From: Bacillota bacterium
GTDB lineage: Bacteria > Bacillota > UBA4882 > UBA8346
NCBI GenBank assembly: GCA_023435225.1
Contig: JAEYRX010000039.1
Span: forward strand, 1-64,000
Direction: 5' to 3'
DNA length: 64,000 nt
Below the pieces are notes generated by a model, which saw nothing but the letters and a program-made list of their open reading frames with translations, ran no database searches and was not told the origin of the DNA. The translations under genes and the position numbers were made by a program. This document shows positions 50,425 to 59,014 of the stretch, one piece after another; position 1 is the first letter of the stretch; the number at the start of each line of letters is the position of its first letter.

Positions 50425-51846
50425 ATGGAACAATGGGATTTTACTTCAGTCTCAGTATTAATTATCGGCGATATAATTTTAGATAAATATTATTATGGTA
50501 AAGTTAACCGAATTTCCCCGGAGGCACCCATACCAATTGTTAAGGTAACAGGTAGTAGGTTTTCACTGGGTGGCGCGGCTAATGTGGCCAAAAATATTAC
50601 TAATTTGAAAGCTAACGCTTATTTAGTAGGAGTTACCGGTCAGGATGAGAACAAAGATATTTTAGCCAACTTGTTAGCTGAATCAAACATAAACTTTTAT
50701 TTAACTGAGACTAATCAGCCGACCATCACCAAGATGAGGGTAATTGGAGAACATCAACAAATAGTCAGACTTGACTTTGAAGAAATCAGAGAGTATGAAG
50801 GAAAAATTACCGAACAAATTAAAGAAAATATTCTAAATAGAATTGATAAAGTAGACATAGTTGTAATTTCAGATTATGCTAAAGGAATGTGTACTTCCGA
50901 GATATGTCAGTTTGTTGTCAAAGAAGCGGCGCAAAAAAATATTCCAGTAGTTGTCGATCCTAAAGGCAAAGATTGGGAGAAGTATATTGGAGCTACAATC
51001 ATCACTCCTAATTTGAAAGAACTGGGTGAAGTCGCAGGATTGGATTTGAAAAATGATGATCAAGAAGTGGCAAGTAAAGGCTCGGTTGTTTTAAATAATT
51101 TTTACATCGATAATTTACTAGTTACTCGGTCTGAAAAAGGAATGACGCTGATCACTAAAGATCATACTTTTCACATGTCAACCCAAGCAAAGGAAGTGTA
51201 TGATGTAACAGGAGCCGGCGATACGGTGATCGCAACCTTAGCAGTAGGATTAGCTAGTGGAATGTCTTTGAAGGACGCTACTCAACTTTCCAATAAAGCC
51301 GCCGGGATAGTGGTAAGCAAGTTTGGCTCCGAACCAATTTATTATGAGGAACTCACTGATTCCTTAGTATCTAATAATAATAAAAAGTTAGTATCTCGGG
51401 ATTATTTAATAAGAGTTGTTAATGATATAAGGCATAAACAAAAAAAAGTAGTTTTTACCAATGGATGTTTTGATATTCTGCATCGTGGCCATGTGTCATA
51501 TTTAAATGAAGCTAAAAAACTAGGCGATATCTTAATCGTTGGGCTAAATAGTGATAACTCGGTTAAGCTCTTAAAAGGTAATGACCGACCAGTTAACAAT
51601 GAAAACGATCGGGCTTTTATGTTAGCCAATTTGGAAGCGGTAGATTATATAACAATATTTAATGACGAAACTCCTTATAATTTGATTAAGGAGATTAAAC
51701 CGGATATTTTGGTTAAGGGTGGCGACTATAAAAAAGAAGATGTAGTGGGTAGTGAATTTACCGGTGAAACTATTATTTTGCCATTTGTAGAAGGATATTC
51801 AACAACTCAATTAATAAATAAAATGAGTGATTCGCATAATTCCTGA
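50425..51846 (+). CDS. hldE: Bifunctional heptose 7-phosphate kinase/heptose 1-phosphate adenylyltransferase
   Basis: HldE phosphorylates heptose 7-phosphate at C1 and, after dephosphorylation by GmhB, adds AMP to give ADP-heptose for LPS core. The 473-residue protein has a ribokinase-fold domain (about 1-320, with SLGGAANVAKNI at about 48-59 and DVTGAGDTVIATLA at about 260-273). A nucleotidyltransferase domain follows (about 340-470), with TNGCFDILHRGHVSYL, including the HxGH motif at about 355. The fused form is complete. gmhA and gmhB follow, giving the whole ADP-heptose branch apart from the epimerase HldD. Confidence 0.95.
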   Translation: MEQWDFTSVSVLIIGDIILDKYYYGKVNRISPEAPIPIVKVTGSRFSLGGAANVAKNITNLKANAYLVGVTGQDENKDILANLLAESNINFYLTETNQPTITKMRVIGEHQQIVRLDFEEIREYEGKITEQIKENILNRIDKVDIVVISDYAKGMCTSEICQFVVKEAAQKNIPVVVDPKGKDWEKYIGATIITPNLKELGEVAGLDLKNDDQEVASKGSVVLNNFYIDNLLVTRSEKGMTLITKDHTFHMSTQAKEVYDVTGAGDTVIATLAVGLASGMSLKDATQLSNKAAGIVVSKFGSEPIYYEELTDSLVSNNNKKLVSRDYLIRVVNDIRHKQKKVVFTNGCFDILHRGHVSYLNEAKKLGDILIVGLNSDNSVKLLKGNDRPVNNENDRAFMLANLEAVDYITIFNDETPYNLIKEIKPDILVKGGDYKKEDVVGSEFTGETIILPFVEGYSTTQLINKMSDSHNS

Positions 51847-51870
51847 TTTTAGCTCGTTTTGAAATGTTTC

Positions 51871-51949
51871 GATAGATTTCTAGGGTATATTACCATATAT
51901 TGCGGTTGAAGACTAAAAAATATAATTATGCAACTCCCGTAAGTTAAAG
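51871..51949. repeat. Diverged copy of the 19.4 kb palindromic element
   Basis: GATAGATT, then ATATATTG and TTGAAG, then AATTATGCAACTCC occur in the same order and similar spacing as in 19434-19501. The left arm seen there is not evident here. Confidence 0.45.
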
Positions 51950-51976
51950 ATCATAGAAAAGTTGTGGTGTTGTTTT

Positions 51977-52555
51977 ATGGATAAAATCGTTGATGGATTG
52001 AATCGTTCTATTGAAGTTAAACAGAAAGTTCTTCAGAATAAAGAACTTTTAGAGGTTATTAACCAAGTAGCGGTAGAAATTATTAATGCTTTTCATAAGG
52101 ATAATAAGGTACTTTTCTGTGGTAACGGCGGTAGCGCTTCCGACGCCCAACATTTAGCCGCTGAGTTGTCCGGACGTTTTTATTTAGATCGTGACCCATT
52201 GTTTGCGGAAGCTTTACATGTTAATACCTCTTATTTAACTGCGATTGCCAATGATTATTCATTTGAAGAGACTTATCCCCGTTTAGTCAAGGCGTTTGGT
52301 AAAACAGGAGATATATTAGTAAGTCTTTCAACATCAGGTAATTCAAAAAATATCGTTAAAGCGATTGAAGTTGCCAATCAATTAGGTATGGTTTCGGTAG
52401 GGTTTACCGGTGAGAATGGCGGTCGCGCAAAAGATATTTGCAAATACTTAATTAACGTGCCTTCTACAGATACTCCCAGGATACAGGAAGCTCATATAAC
52501 GATCGGTCATATCATATGCGAGATAGTTGAACAGAAGATTTTCGGCAATAGCTAA
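51977..52555 (+). CDS. gmhA: Sedoheptulose 7-phosphate isomerase (phosphoheptose isomerase)
   Basis: GmhA converts sedoheptulose 7-phosphate to D-glycero-D-manno-heptose 7-phosphate, the first step of ADP-heptose synthesis. The protein, about 192 residues from the ATG at 51977, has the SIS-domain motifs FCGNGGSASDAQHLAAELSG (about 47-66) and DILVSLSTSGNSKNIVKAI (about 112-130). The ending is EAHITIGHIICEIVE. The ribosome site is weak (GTGGTG). It follows hldE by about 130 bases. Confidence 0.95.
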   Translation: MDKIVDGLNRSIEVKQKVLQNKELLEVINQVAVEIINAFHKDNKVLFCGNGGSASDAQHLAAELSGRFYLDRDPLFAEALHVNTSYLTAIANDYSFEETYPRLVKAFGKTGDILVSLSTSGNSKNIVKAIEVANQLGMVSVGFTGENGGRAKDICKYLINVPSTDTPRIQEAHITIGHIICEIVEQKIFGNS

Positions 52556-52580
52556 GAAGCATCTATTGATGATAAAAATA

Positions 52581-52663
52581 AACCACAGAGGCACAGAGAA
52601 CACAGAGGATACCATATAAAAATTTTGATTGGAATCTCTGTGACCTTTGTGTACTCTGTGGTT
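52581..52663. repeat. CACAGAG-type inverted repeat between gmhA and gmhB
   Basis: The left arm (52581-52609) reads AACCACAGAGGCACAGAGAA onward. The right arm (52635-52663) ends ACTCTGTGGTT. The arms are 29 bases each with scattered mismatches and a 25-base spacer. Confidence 0.8.
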
Positions 52664-52740
52664 AAATTACAATATTTTGGTTCCGGCTGCACCGGGATAG
52701 GTTTAATATTTTTTATTATTACAAAAAGGTGATTTCAGCG

Positions 52741-53310
52741 ATGCGTAAAGCGGTATTTTTAGATCGAGACGGAACAGTAATCGAAGAATGCCATTATTTG
52801 AAGGAACCGGGACAGGTTAAATTATTACCTGGAGTTATTAGGGGAATTAATTTGTTAAAAGCGAATGTTTTTTTAATAGTGATTGTTACTAATCAATCAG
52901 GAATTGCCAGAGGAATATTTGATTTGGAATCCTTAGAGCAAGTTAATAAAGAGGTGACCAAACAACTGGCTGCAGACGGGGTAATAATTGATGGGCTTTA
53001 TTTTTGTCCCCATCATCCTGAAGGTATTGTACCACCTTTTAATACATACTGCCAATGTCGCAAACCGGAAACTGCAATGGCCTTACAAGCGGAAAAAGAA
53101 TTAAATATTAGTTTGAGAGATAGTTATATGATTGGCGATAAGGAAATTGATATCAGTTTCGGTAATAAATTTGGCGCTAAAGCTTCTATCTTGGTTGCCA
53201 CTGGCTATGGTAAAGAAATTTCCGATACAAAGGCGGATTACCGAGCCGTAAATTTTTGGGATGCGGCAACCTGGATACTGAAGAACGAGTCGCAAAAAAT
53301 AGATTATTAA
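52741..53310 (+). CDS. gmhB: D-glycero-beta-D-manno-heptose-1,7-bisphosphate 7-phosphatase
   Basis: GmhB removes the 7-phosphate between the two HldE reactions. The protein of about 189 residues starts at the ATG after AAAGGTG. It has the HAD motif FLDRDGTV (about 6-13), TNQSGIARG (about 51-59), a zinc loop with CPHHPEG and CQCRKPETAM (about 88-111) and GDKEIDISFG (about 133-142). The zinc loop separates it from histidinol phosphatases. Confidence 0.95.
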   Translation: MRKAVFLDRDGTVIEECHYLKEPGQVKLLPGVIRGINLLKANVFLIVIVTNQSGIARGIFDLESLEQVNKEVTKQLAADGVIIDGLYFCPHHPEGIVPPFNTYCQCRKPETAMALQAEKELNISLRDSYMIGDKEIDISFGNKFGAKASILVATGYGKEISDTKADYRAVNFWDAATWILKNESQKIDY

Positions 53311-53316
53311 AGCAGC

Positions 53317-54255
53317 TCATTCCAACATTAAGCCAATTAATAATGGCAATAATATTTCGTGGTAACCGATAAAATAATATCCTTTACCACCACCAAGCGT
53401 TGGACGGTTTTGGACATTTTCGGTTGGCCGATAATGTCGGTTCATATCAAAAACTGCAGTATGGAAATTATAAGCCGGAAACTGTAAATTTCTCACAATT
53501 GTGAGGGCTTTTAAGAATACTTCCGGTAAAATAACTGCTGAGCCTACGTTCAGCACAATACTTCCGCTTTTTAGTTTCGCAATGGAGTTAGCAAAGACTT
53601 GGAAATCAAGTAAAGCTTTTTCTCCAAATGATGGCCCATCTAAGCTGGGATGTTGTTGAATAATTTCCGATCCTAGAGCTGGATGTATTGATAATGGCAC
53701 TCCATGTTGGACACAATTAGCAATTATACTCAAATCTCCATTAGGAGCTTTACTTTTAAGTAATTTTTCCCCAATAACTTCGCCGTAACCTAAATCGTTC
53801 TTAAAATTATCTTTCAAACCGAAGTTTATAAATTCAGCGGTATCTTGGCACATACCGAATGAACCATCTTGAAGTCCTTTGGCCACATCTTCACTGGTAT
53901 TTCCCCACATAGCGATCTCAACATCATGTATTGCTCCGGCGCCATTTAGAGCAATATGGGAAATATACTTACGTTTAATCAATGAGATAATTAAAGGGCT
54001 TAGTCCACATTTGATAACATGGGCTCCCATCATCCAAATAATAGTGTTTTTTTCTTGAATAGCCGTCCGAAGGAGAGAAATAAACTCTCTAAAGTTGGCG
54101 CCCATGAGGATCTCCGGCAAAGCATCTAAATATTCATCAAGAGTTGAATTCCTATTGATAGTTGCGGCAAAGCCGGATTTATTAACTTTATTTTCCCGTT
54201 CGCTGATATGATATGTTTTAACTTTATCGAATTTCAACTTTTCAAATTTTGACAT
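53317..54255 (-). CDS. Uncharacterised protein, possibly deoxyhypusine synthase-like fold
   Basis: I cannot assign a function. The protein of about 312 residues shows WMMGAHVIKCGLSPLIISLI (about 74-93), HIALNGAGAIHDVEIAMWG (about 100-118) and TSEDVAKGLQDGSFGMCQDT (about 120-139). Further along, LNVGSAVILPEVFLKAL (about 232) and a Gly-rich NRPTLGGGKGYYFIGYHE (about 282) are present. The GAxxIHDxE and SEDV/FGM pattern recalls bacterial deoxyhypusine synthase-like proteins (Rossmann fold, NAD-binding), but this is from memory. It is convergent with gmhB and may belong to the heptose/LPS set. I chose the second of two ATGs, five bases after AAGGAG. Confidence 0.55.
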   Translation of the reverse strand: MSKFEKLKFDKVKTYHISERENKVNKSGFAATINRNSTLDEYLDALPEILMGANFREFISLLRTAIQEKNTIIWMMGAHVIKCGLSPLIISLIKRKYISHIALNGAGAIHDVEIAMWGNTSEDVAKGLQDGSFGMCQDTAEFINFGLKDNFKNDLGYGEVIGEKLLKSKAPNGDLSIIANCVQHGVPLSIHPALGSEIIQQHPSLDGPSFGEKALLDFQVFANSIAKLKSGSIVLNVGSAVILPEVFLKALTIVRNLQFPAYNFHTAVFDMNRHYRPTENVQNRPTLGGGKGYYFIGYHEILLPLLIGLMLE

Positions 54256-54258
54256 CAT

Positions 54259-54709
54259 GACTCCTTAAGCTAAAAGTGCTATAGTGGTCTAAGATTTATT
54301 ATTCGCTTTTTTTATTTTTTTTCCTCTAACGGTTAAGAACTCCTGAAGAATGTGTTTTTTAGGGGATTTTTGGAAAGTATAAAAATTGCAGGCTATTCAC
54401 TGCAAATTATTAAGTTTTAAGAAGGATATTTAATGCAATATAGAGAAAAAATGTTTAGCTTTTATTTCATATAAATCTGAATCAATTCATTAAGTATGCT
54501 TAATTTTATTAAGGATATTAATTTATTCTATACTTAGTGAAGAAAAATTTTAGTTAGTAGAAAAACTTGTTTCAAATATTTAGGGAAGCGCTGATTAATT
54601 GAATAAGTGACGATTTTGTGCTTCGTAAAATGCCTAATACCGCATATTTGCTCGCACAAAATCGGATTAATCAGCGCTTCCTTAGTTAAAATAAAAAGAA
54701 AGGCTAAAA
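54259..54709. other. 450-bp intergenic region with MITE copy 3
   Basis: It lies between the divergent uncharacterised gene and the heptosyltransferase gene. It is AT-rich with a small TTGCA...TGCAA hairpin near 54386-54405, and the only clear element is the MITE at 54584-54681. No gene is supported; a 13-codon frame at 54433 was rejected. Confidence 0.7.
54584..54681. mobile_element. MITE copy 3 (98 bp) upstream of the heptosyltransferase gene
   Basis: Perfect 16-bp terminal inverted repeats and an exact TTAG duplication flank it (54580-54583 and 54682-54685). It differs from copy 2 at a few internal bases. It ends 28 bases before the next start codon, so it probably lies in the mRNA leader or promoter region. 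Confidence 0.88.
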
Positions 54710-55744
54710 ATGAATCTTGATAATGCTCGGATTCTAATAATCAGGTTAAGCGCCATTGGAGATGTAATTCAAACTCTTCCGGCAATACATGCTTTGAGAA
54801 AATCGTTTCCTAACTCTCATTTAACATGGATTTTGGAAGAACCTTCTTTTTCATTGTTACAGGGACACCCGGAAGTTGATGAAGTTATTATATTCCCTAA
54901 AAAAGAGTTGGGGAAAACTCTAAAAGATAAAGGAATCATTGCTGCTTTATGTTATTTAAAAGAATTTGCCAATCAATTAAAGTCTCGCCATTTTGACCTG
55001 GTGATTGATTTTCAAAATCTATTAAAAAGCGGTGTAATTTCTTATCTATCCGGCGCTCGAGAAAAAGTGGGTTTTGGACCGGGTAGAGAAGGAAACCGCT
55101 TTTTTTTAACCAAGGTCTTTCCAGCTCCGACATCAATAGCTCATTATGTTGATCAAGAATTAGAACTGGTCCATCTATTGGGAGCGGATACCGAGGAAGT
55201 AAGTTTTGTTTTACCGGATTATGCAAACGAAGAAAAGACTATTGATGCCTTTTTAGCCGAAAATTCAATTACAGGAAAGTATTTTTGTATAGCCACCGGA
55301 ACTACTTGGCCCAGTAAATGTTGGACCCCTGAAGGTATGGCTAAACTAGCCGATCGATTACAGGATTATGGAAAAGTAATCATGATCGGTTCAGGGCAGG
55401 ACAGTATTATTGCTGAGCAAACAATCAATAAGATGTCTACTATACCTATTAAGGCAATCGGCCGTTTTAATCTAAGAGAATTAGCGGTATTAATAAGACG
55501 GGCGGCTGTTTTTTTCGGGCCGGATACCGGGCCGATGCATCTGGCAGTTGCAGTCAACACTAAAACAGTAGTGTGGATGGGGCCAACTGACCCCAACCTA
55601 AAAGGGCCGTATCCGGGGAGAGGCTTTGTAGTTTCGCTTAATTTACCATGTCATCCTTGCCGTAACAAAGGATGTCAACCTAATAGGTGTTTAACTGATT
55701 TACCGTTTGAAATGGTCTGGGAAGCAGTTAAAAAATATCTTTAA
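54710..55744 (+). CDS. Heptosyltransferase-type glycosyltransferase (GT9)
   Basis: GT9 enzymes move heptose from ADP-heptose to the LPS inner core. The 344-residue protein has the family start ARILIIRLSAIGDVIQTLPAIHALRKSFP (in pieces, about 6-34), FDLVIDFQNLLKSG (about 94), ATGTTWPSKCWTPEGMAKLADRL (about 195) and FGPDTGPMHLAVAV (about 267-280). A Cys-rich tail (CHPCRNKGCQPNRC, about 312-325) is a feature of part of the family. WaaC versus WaaF cannot be decided. Confidence 0.9.
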   Translation: MNLDNARILIIRLSAIGDVIQTLPAIHALRKSFPNSHLTWILEEPSFSLLQGHPEVDEVIIFPKKELGKTLKDKGIIAALCYLKEFANQLKSRHFDLVIDFQNLLKSGVISYLSGAREKVGFGPGREGNRFFLTKVFPAPTSIAHYVDQELELVHLLGADTEEVSFVLPDYANEEKTIDAFLAENSITGKYFCIATGTTWPSKCWTPEGMAKLADRLQDYGKVIMIGSGQDSIIAEQTINKMSTIPIKAIGRFNLRELAVLIRRAAVFFGPDTGPMHLAVAVNTKTVVWMGPTDPNLKGPYPGRGFVVSLNLPCHPCRNKGCQPNRCLTDLPFEMVWEAVKKYL

Positions 55745-55749
55745 TTTGG

Positions 55750-56691
55750 ATGGTGCTTGTTTTGATTAAACAAAGTTTTGATTATTTAACCCATCATTTT
55801 AAAAACAAGATTGTAATGACTATATTAGTGAAAAATGAAGCTGATATCATTGAAAATAATATTAAGGTTCATCATGCTTTGGGCGTCGATGCTTTTGTGG
55901 TAATGGATAATGATTCCACCGATGGAACCAGGGAGATTCTTGAAAAACTTAAGCAAGATATTGAGATTGAAGTTATTGAAGAAAAAGGATTATATAGTCA
56001 AAAAAAATGGATGACCGGGCTTGCCGAAATTGCCAAGAAAAAACTTGGTGCTGACTGGGTAATTAGTAATGATGCCGATGAATTTTGGTTGCCTACTGGA
56101 AATAGAAGCATTAAAGAGGTACTTTCTTTCAAAGGTAACATTTTAGTCTGCCATAGGTACAATATGATTCTAACTAATGAAATTGAAAATCATTACTTTA
56201 ATTCAATTTATAAAGTTGAGAATCCTATTTTTTATGATAAAGATAGACAGTTACAGAAGGAGAAAATATCTATTGTTTTAACCAAAATTGCTCCTAAAGT
56301 TATTGTTAACCCCCATGGTTTATTCCAAATTAGCGGAGGCAATCATTCGGCTGTTCATATAAGAAATATGAAAGACGCTTTTGGAAGAAAATCCGATAGG
56401 AGGCCAAAATTTAAAGATATTATTGTTTATCATTATCCTATTCGAAGTTATGAACAATTTGAGAAAAATATTAAAAATCGAAAAATGTTACTGGAATCAG
56501 GCCAAGACATAAGAATGGGTTACCATTACAAACGTTGGGTAAGAATTTATAATTCCGGAAGCCTAAAAGAAGAATATGAACGAAATATTGTATTTAATAA
56601 GAATGACATTGAAGTCTTAAAAAAATTCGAGATTATTTGTGAGGATAATTATCCTAAAGAAAGAATTTTTAGTATTTTGACCAAAGTGTGA
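55750..56691 (+). CDS. Glycosyltransferase family 2-like protein
   Basis: A cytoplasmic nucleotide-sugar glycosyltransferase of unknown specificity. The 313-residue protein has TILVKNEADIIENNIKVHHALGVDAFVVMDNDSTDGTREIL (in pieces, about 24-65) and the DxD-type ISNDADEFWLP (about 100-110). These features fit the Glyco_tranf_2_4 subgroup. The 3' half has LRXY-type basic segments of unclear role. The start is uncertain: ATG 55750 is six bases after the preceding stop, but a TTG at 55762 is also possible. This stretch is more AT-rich than the shikimate region. Confidence 0.82.
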   Translation: MVLVLIKQSFDYLTHHFKNKIVMTILVKNEADIIENNIKVHHALGVDAFVVMDNDSTDGTREILEKLKQDIEIEVIEEKGLYSQKKWMTGLAEIAKKKLGADWVISNDADEFWLPTGNRSIKEVLSFKGNILVCHRYNMILTNEIENHYFNSIYKVENPIFYDKDRQLQKEKISIVLTKIAPKVIVNPHGLFQISGGNHSAVHIRNMKDAFGRKSDRRPKFKDIIVYHYPIRSYEQFEKNIKNRKMLLESGQDIRMGYHYKRWVRIYNSGSLKEEYERNIVFNKNDIEVLKKFEIICEDNYPKERIFSILTKV

Positions 56692-56721
56692 GTTTTATTG
56701 AAGCCTCGGTAAATATAGTTT

Positions 56722-57777
56722 TCATTTATTATTTTTAAAATATTTTTGAAAAAATTCTTGCTCTGTAATTGAAGGGAGTATATTTTTTTTCGCAATTGGA
56801 TGATTGGCTATTTCCGATATTTCATTAAAACACTTGGGTATAAAAATATTAGGAAACAACTTAAGAAAGCGTTGTAGAGGCTTAATTAAATTTCGGATTT
56901 TTTTGAGATTGATCAGTTTAAATAATAATACATGGGGGACATCAGGGAACATAACGGCTGAGTTAATTACAATTGTAGAGGCAATAGATAATATAAGTTT
57001 CGGTTGACAGTTTTTAAAATAAATCTCATTTGGAAAATGATTATTGGATATCACCTGAATATTTTCAAAATCATTAAACTTATCGGCACTATCCCTGGGA
57101 TGGAGAAAAACCAGGATTTTTTTTTCAGGAAACATTTGAAAGATTCTTTGATAAAAGTTTTGTTCTTGTTCTATAGAAATCTGTTTTAGTTCCGACCAAG
57201 GTTGACTATATAAAATAATATCAAACCTGGAAAAATCAAAGTAATTGGTATCTGGTAATTTTAATAGATTGATATTGGAGTCGGTAATCAAATAAGGCAT
57301 CTCTTTGACTTTGGGGTGTTTTAAAAGGTCTTTTCCAATATGGGTGAAGAAATAGTCGAAATTATAACGACCTTCGATCTTTCCAATAAGCATATGGAGA
57401 CTTTTCCGGAAATAATCTACCGTTGTTGATAGTCCTTCAGGGAAAATATATATCTTTTTTATCCCCTTATAATTATCCATAATGATTTGATTAACGGGTA
57501 CATGTAAAGACCATAAGCATATAAAATCAAAATCATCAACAATAGAGCAAATTTCATTTCTTTTTTCGATTGAGTAATCTTTTTTCTGTAGTTCCAAACC
57601 TCTTATATCTAAAAAATAGTACCTCTCCCAATTTTCCTGTATAAACGGATGTTGTAAATCCATTCGGTTACGACCATCCTCCAAAGATAATAATGTGGTA
57701 AAGGTATTTAACTTTTTCATTAAGATAGTAGCAAACAATAATTGAAAAGGGGTATGGACAACATAACAAACTTTCAT
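56722..57777 (-). CDS. Sialyltransferase-like GT-B glycosyltransferase (GT52/polysialyltransferase-like)
   Basis: Probably a glycosyltransferase that decorates the cell-surface lipo-oligosaccharide, but its substrate is unknown. The 351-residue protein opens MKVCYVVHTPFQLLFATIL, the pattern of GT52/GT38-type enzymes. It has IYIFPEGLSTTVDYF (about 99-113), LVFLHPRDSADKFNDF (about 221-236) and SIASTIVINSAVMFPDVPHV (about 260-279). The HP motif and SS/SA segment are positioned as in sialyltransferases of the GT-B fold. The first codon follows AAAGGTG. It is co-oriented with the next two genes. Confidence 0.6.
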   Translation of the reverse strand: MKVCYVVHTPFQLLFATILMKKLNTFTTLLSLEDGRNRMDLQHPFIQENWERYYFLDIRGLELQKKDYSIEKRNEICSIVDDFDFICLWSLHVPVNQIIMDNYKGIKKIYIFPEGLSTTVDYFRKSLHMLIGKIEGRYNFDYFFTHIGKDLLKHPKVKEMPYLITDSNINLLKLPDTNYFDFSRFDIILYSQPWSELKQISIEQEQNFYQRIFQMFPEKKILVFLHPRDSADKFNDFENIQVISNNHFPNEIYFKNCQPKLILSIASTIVINSAVMFPDVPHVLLFKLINLKKIRNLIKPLQRFLKLFPNIFIPKCFNEISEIANHPIAKKNILPSITEQEFFQKYFKNNK

Positions 57778-57866
57778 CTTATCACCTTTTAATCACTTTT
57801 TTAATTTACTTGCTAAATTAATCATAAAAAATGTAACATTAGATTTATTATTTTCTTTATATTTAT

Positions 57867-58958
57867 TCAACTAAAACTTTTTATGAAAATTGCTTCAAGT
57901 TCTTTTAAGTCTTTTGGAAAACGAGTTCCCGACTTTATTAGAATTTTGGAAGTTAATGAGTCCACTTGGTCTTTACCATACAGATTAGCAATCGCTATTG
58001 TAGTAATTTGCCTTTGGGCAAATAGATCGGCATAAAGAAGACCGGAAGAACTATGAGCTATAACCATACTGAGATTTCCATGGAGATAATAGATAACCTC
58101 TATTGGATCTGATATATTTAAAAATTGAATATCTGGTAAATTTCGTTGATAGTAATTTAACTTTTCCAGCTTTTCAGCACGATGAGGTTTATAAATAAGC
58201 TTCATATTGAAACGAACGCATAGTTTATGGATCTGTTCAAGCAGGGCAAGCTCATCATTAATGGTAGTTTTTCTTCTTTCAAAGATAGTACTTCCCAACA
58301 GTAACAATAGATTATCATCGGAGAAATTCGAATACTGATTCATTCCTTGTGCTAATTTAGCCATAGCCTTTTGAATATCATTTCGGCTAATGGTGACGGG
58401 TTTAGGAGATGGTCTTTCAAGTAAGAATGGTTTAAAAAGATAATCGGCGGAGGCAGATTGCCCTCTTCCGGTACCATTAAAATTAAACTTTATTAAAGGA
58501 CGAATACCTGCTAATTTTCGAAACAAACCCATCCGTAACCTTTCAAGGCCTTTACTTAATAAATGCCGATCGGGACTAAAGTATGACCATATTCCGTCTT
58601 CAGTTCGGGTATAACTTGAATTACCGGTTAGCTCAACCAGAAATTGCAGAGGAGTGTATTTATCAGTCCCTAGAAAAACTTGATTGATTTGGCCAATACT
58701 TTTTAATGTTGTTTGCATCGAAATAATCTCTGTTTTGAGAGATGAAAATTTTGATTTGCGCCCTAACCAATTATGAAAAATGAATATTTGCTTCCAGGTT
58801 GAATTATCAGAAGCCATTTTTTTTAGACTTTCAAAATTTTCCCACTTATTGCTTCCTAATAATAAAAGAAAGTTTTCTTCTCTTTCATGGATTGAATTGG
58901 CAATAATGTAACAAGACAAGAGTTGTAAGGGAGAAGTAGCGACAAAAAGGTTATTCAT
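57867..58958 (-). CDS. Second sialyltransferase-like glycosyltransferase (GT52/polysialyltransferase-like)
   Basis: The function is inferred only from fold-type motifs. The protein of about 363 residues starts MNNLFVATSPLQLLSCYIIAN (in part), parallel to the neighbour's HTPFQLL start. It has LYKPHRAEKLEKL-like KPHR (about 254), ISDPIEVIYYLHGNLSMVIAHSSSGLLYADLFA (in pieces, about 285-317) and GQSASADYLF (about 160). I take the ATG at 58958, six bases after GGAG; the TTG at 58970 overlaps that site. With its neighbour it forms a two-gene glycosyltransferase set before the O-antigen ligase. Confidence 0.6.
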   Translation of the reverse strand: MNNLFVATSPLQLLSCYIIANSIHEREENFLLLLGSNKWENFESLKKMASDNSTWKQIFIFHNWLGRKSKFSSLKTEIISMQTTLKSIGQINQVFLGTDKYTPLQFLVELTGNSSYTRTEDGIWSYFSPDRHLLSKGLERLRMGLFRKLAGIRPLIKFNFNGTGRGQSASADYLFKPFLLERPSPKPVTISRNDIQKAMAKLAQGMNQYSNFSDDNLLLLLGSTIFERRKTTINDELALLEQIHKLCVRFNMKLIYKPHRAEKLEKLNYYQRNLPDIQFLNISDPIEVIYYLHGNLSMVIAHSSSGLLYADLFAQRQITTIAIANLYGKDQVDSLTSKILIKSGTRFPKDLKELEAIFIKSFS

Positions 58959-59014
58959 AGTATTCTCCAATTAGATAATTCATATATAGTATAGATAATC
59001 AATATTTACTCTTA

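Noticed and set aside
54433..54474. 13-codon reading frame with a ribosome-site-like sequence
   Set aside because: Too short and of random composition; no support for a peptide gene.
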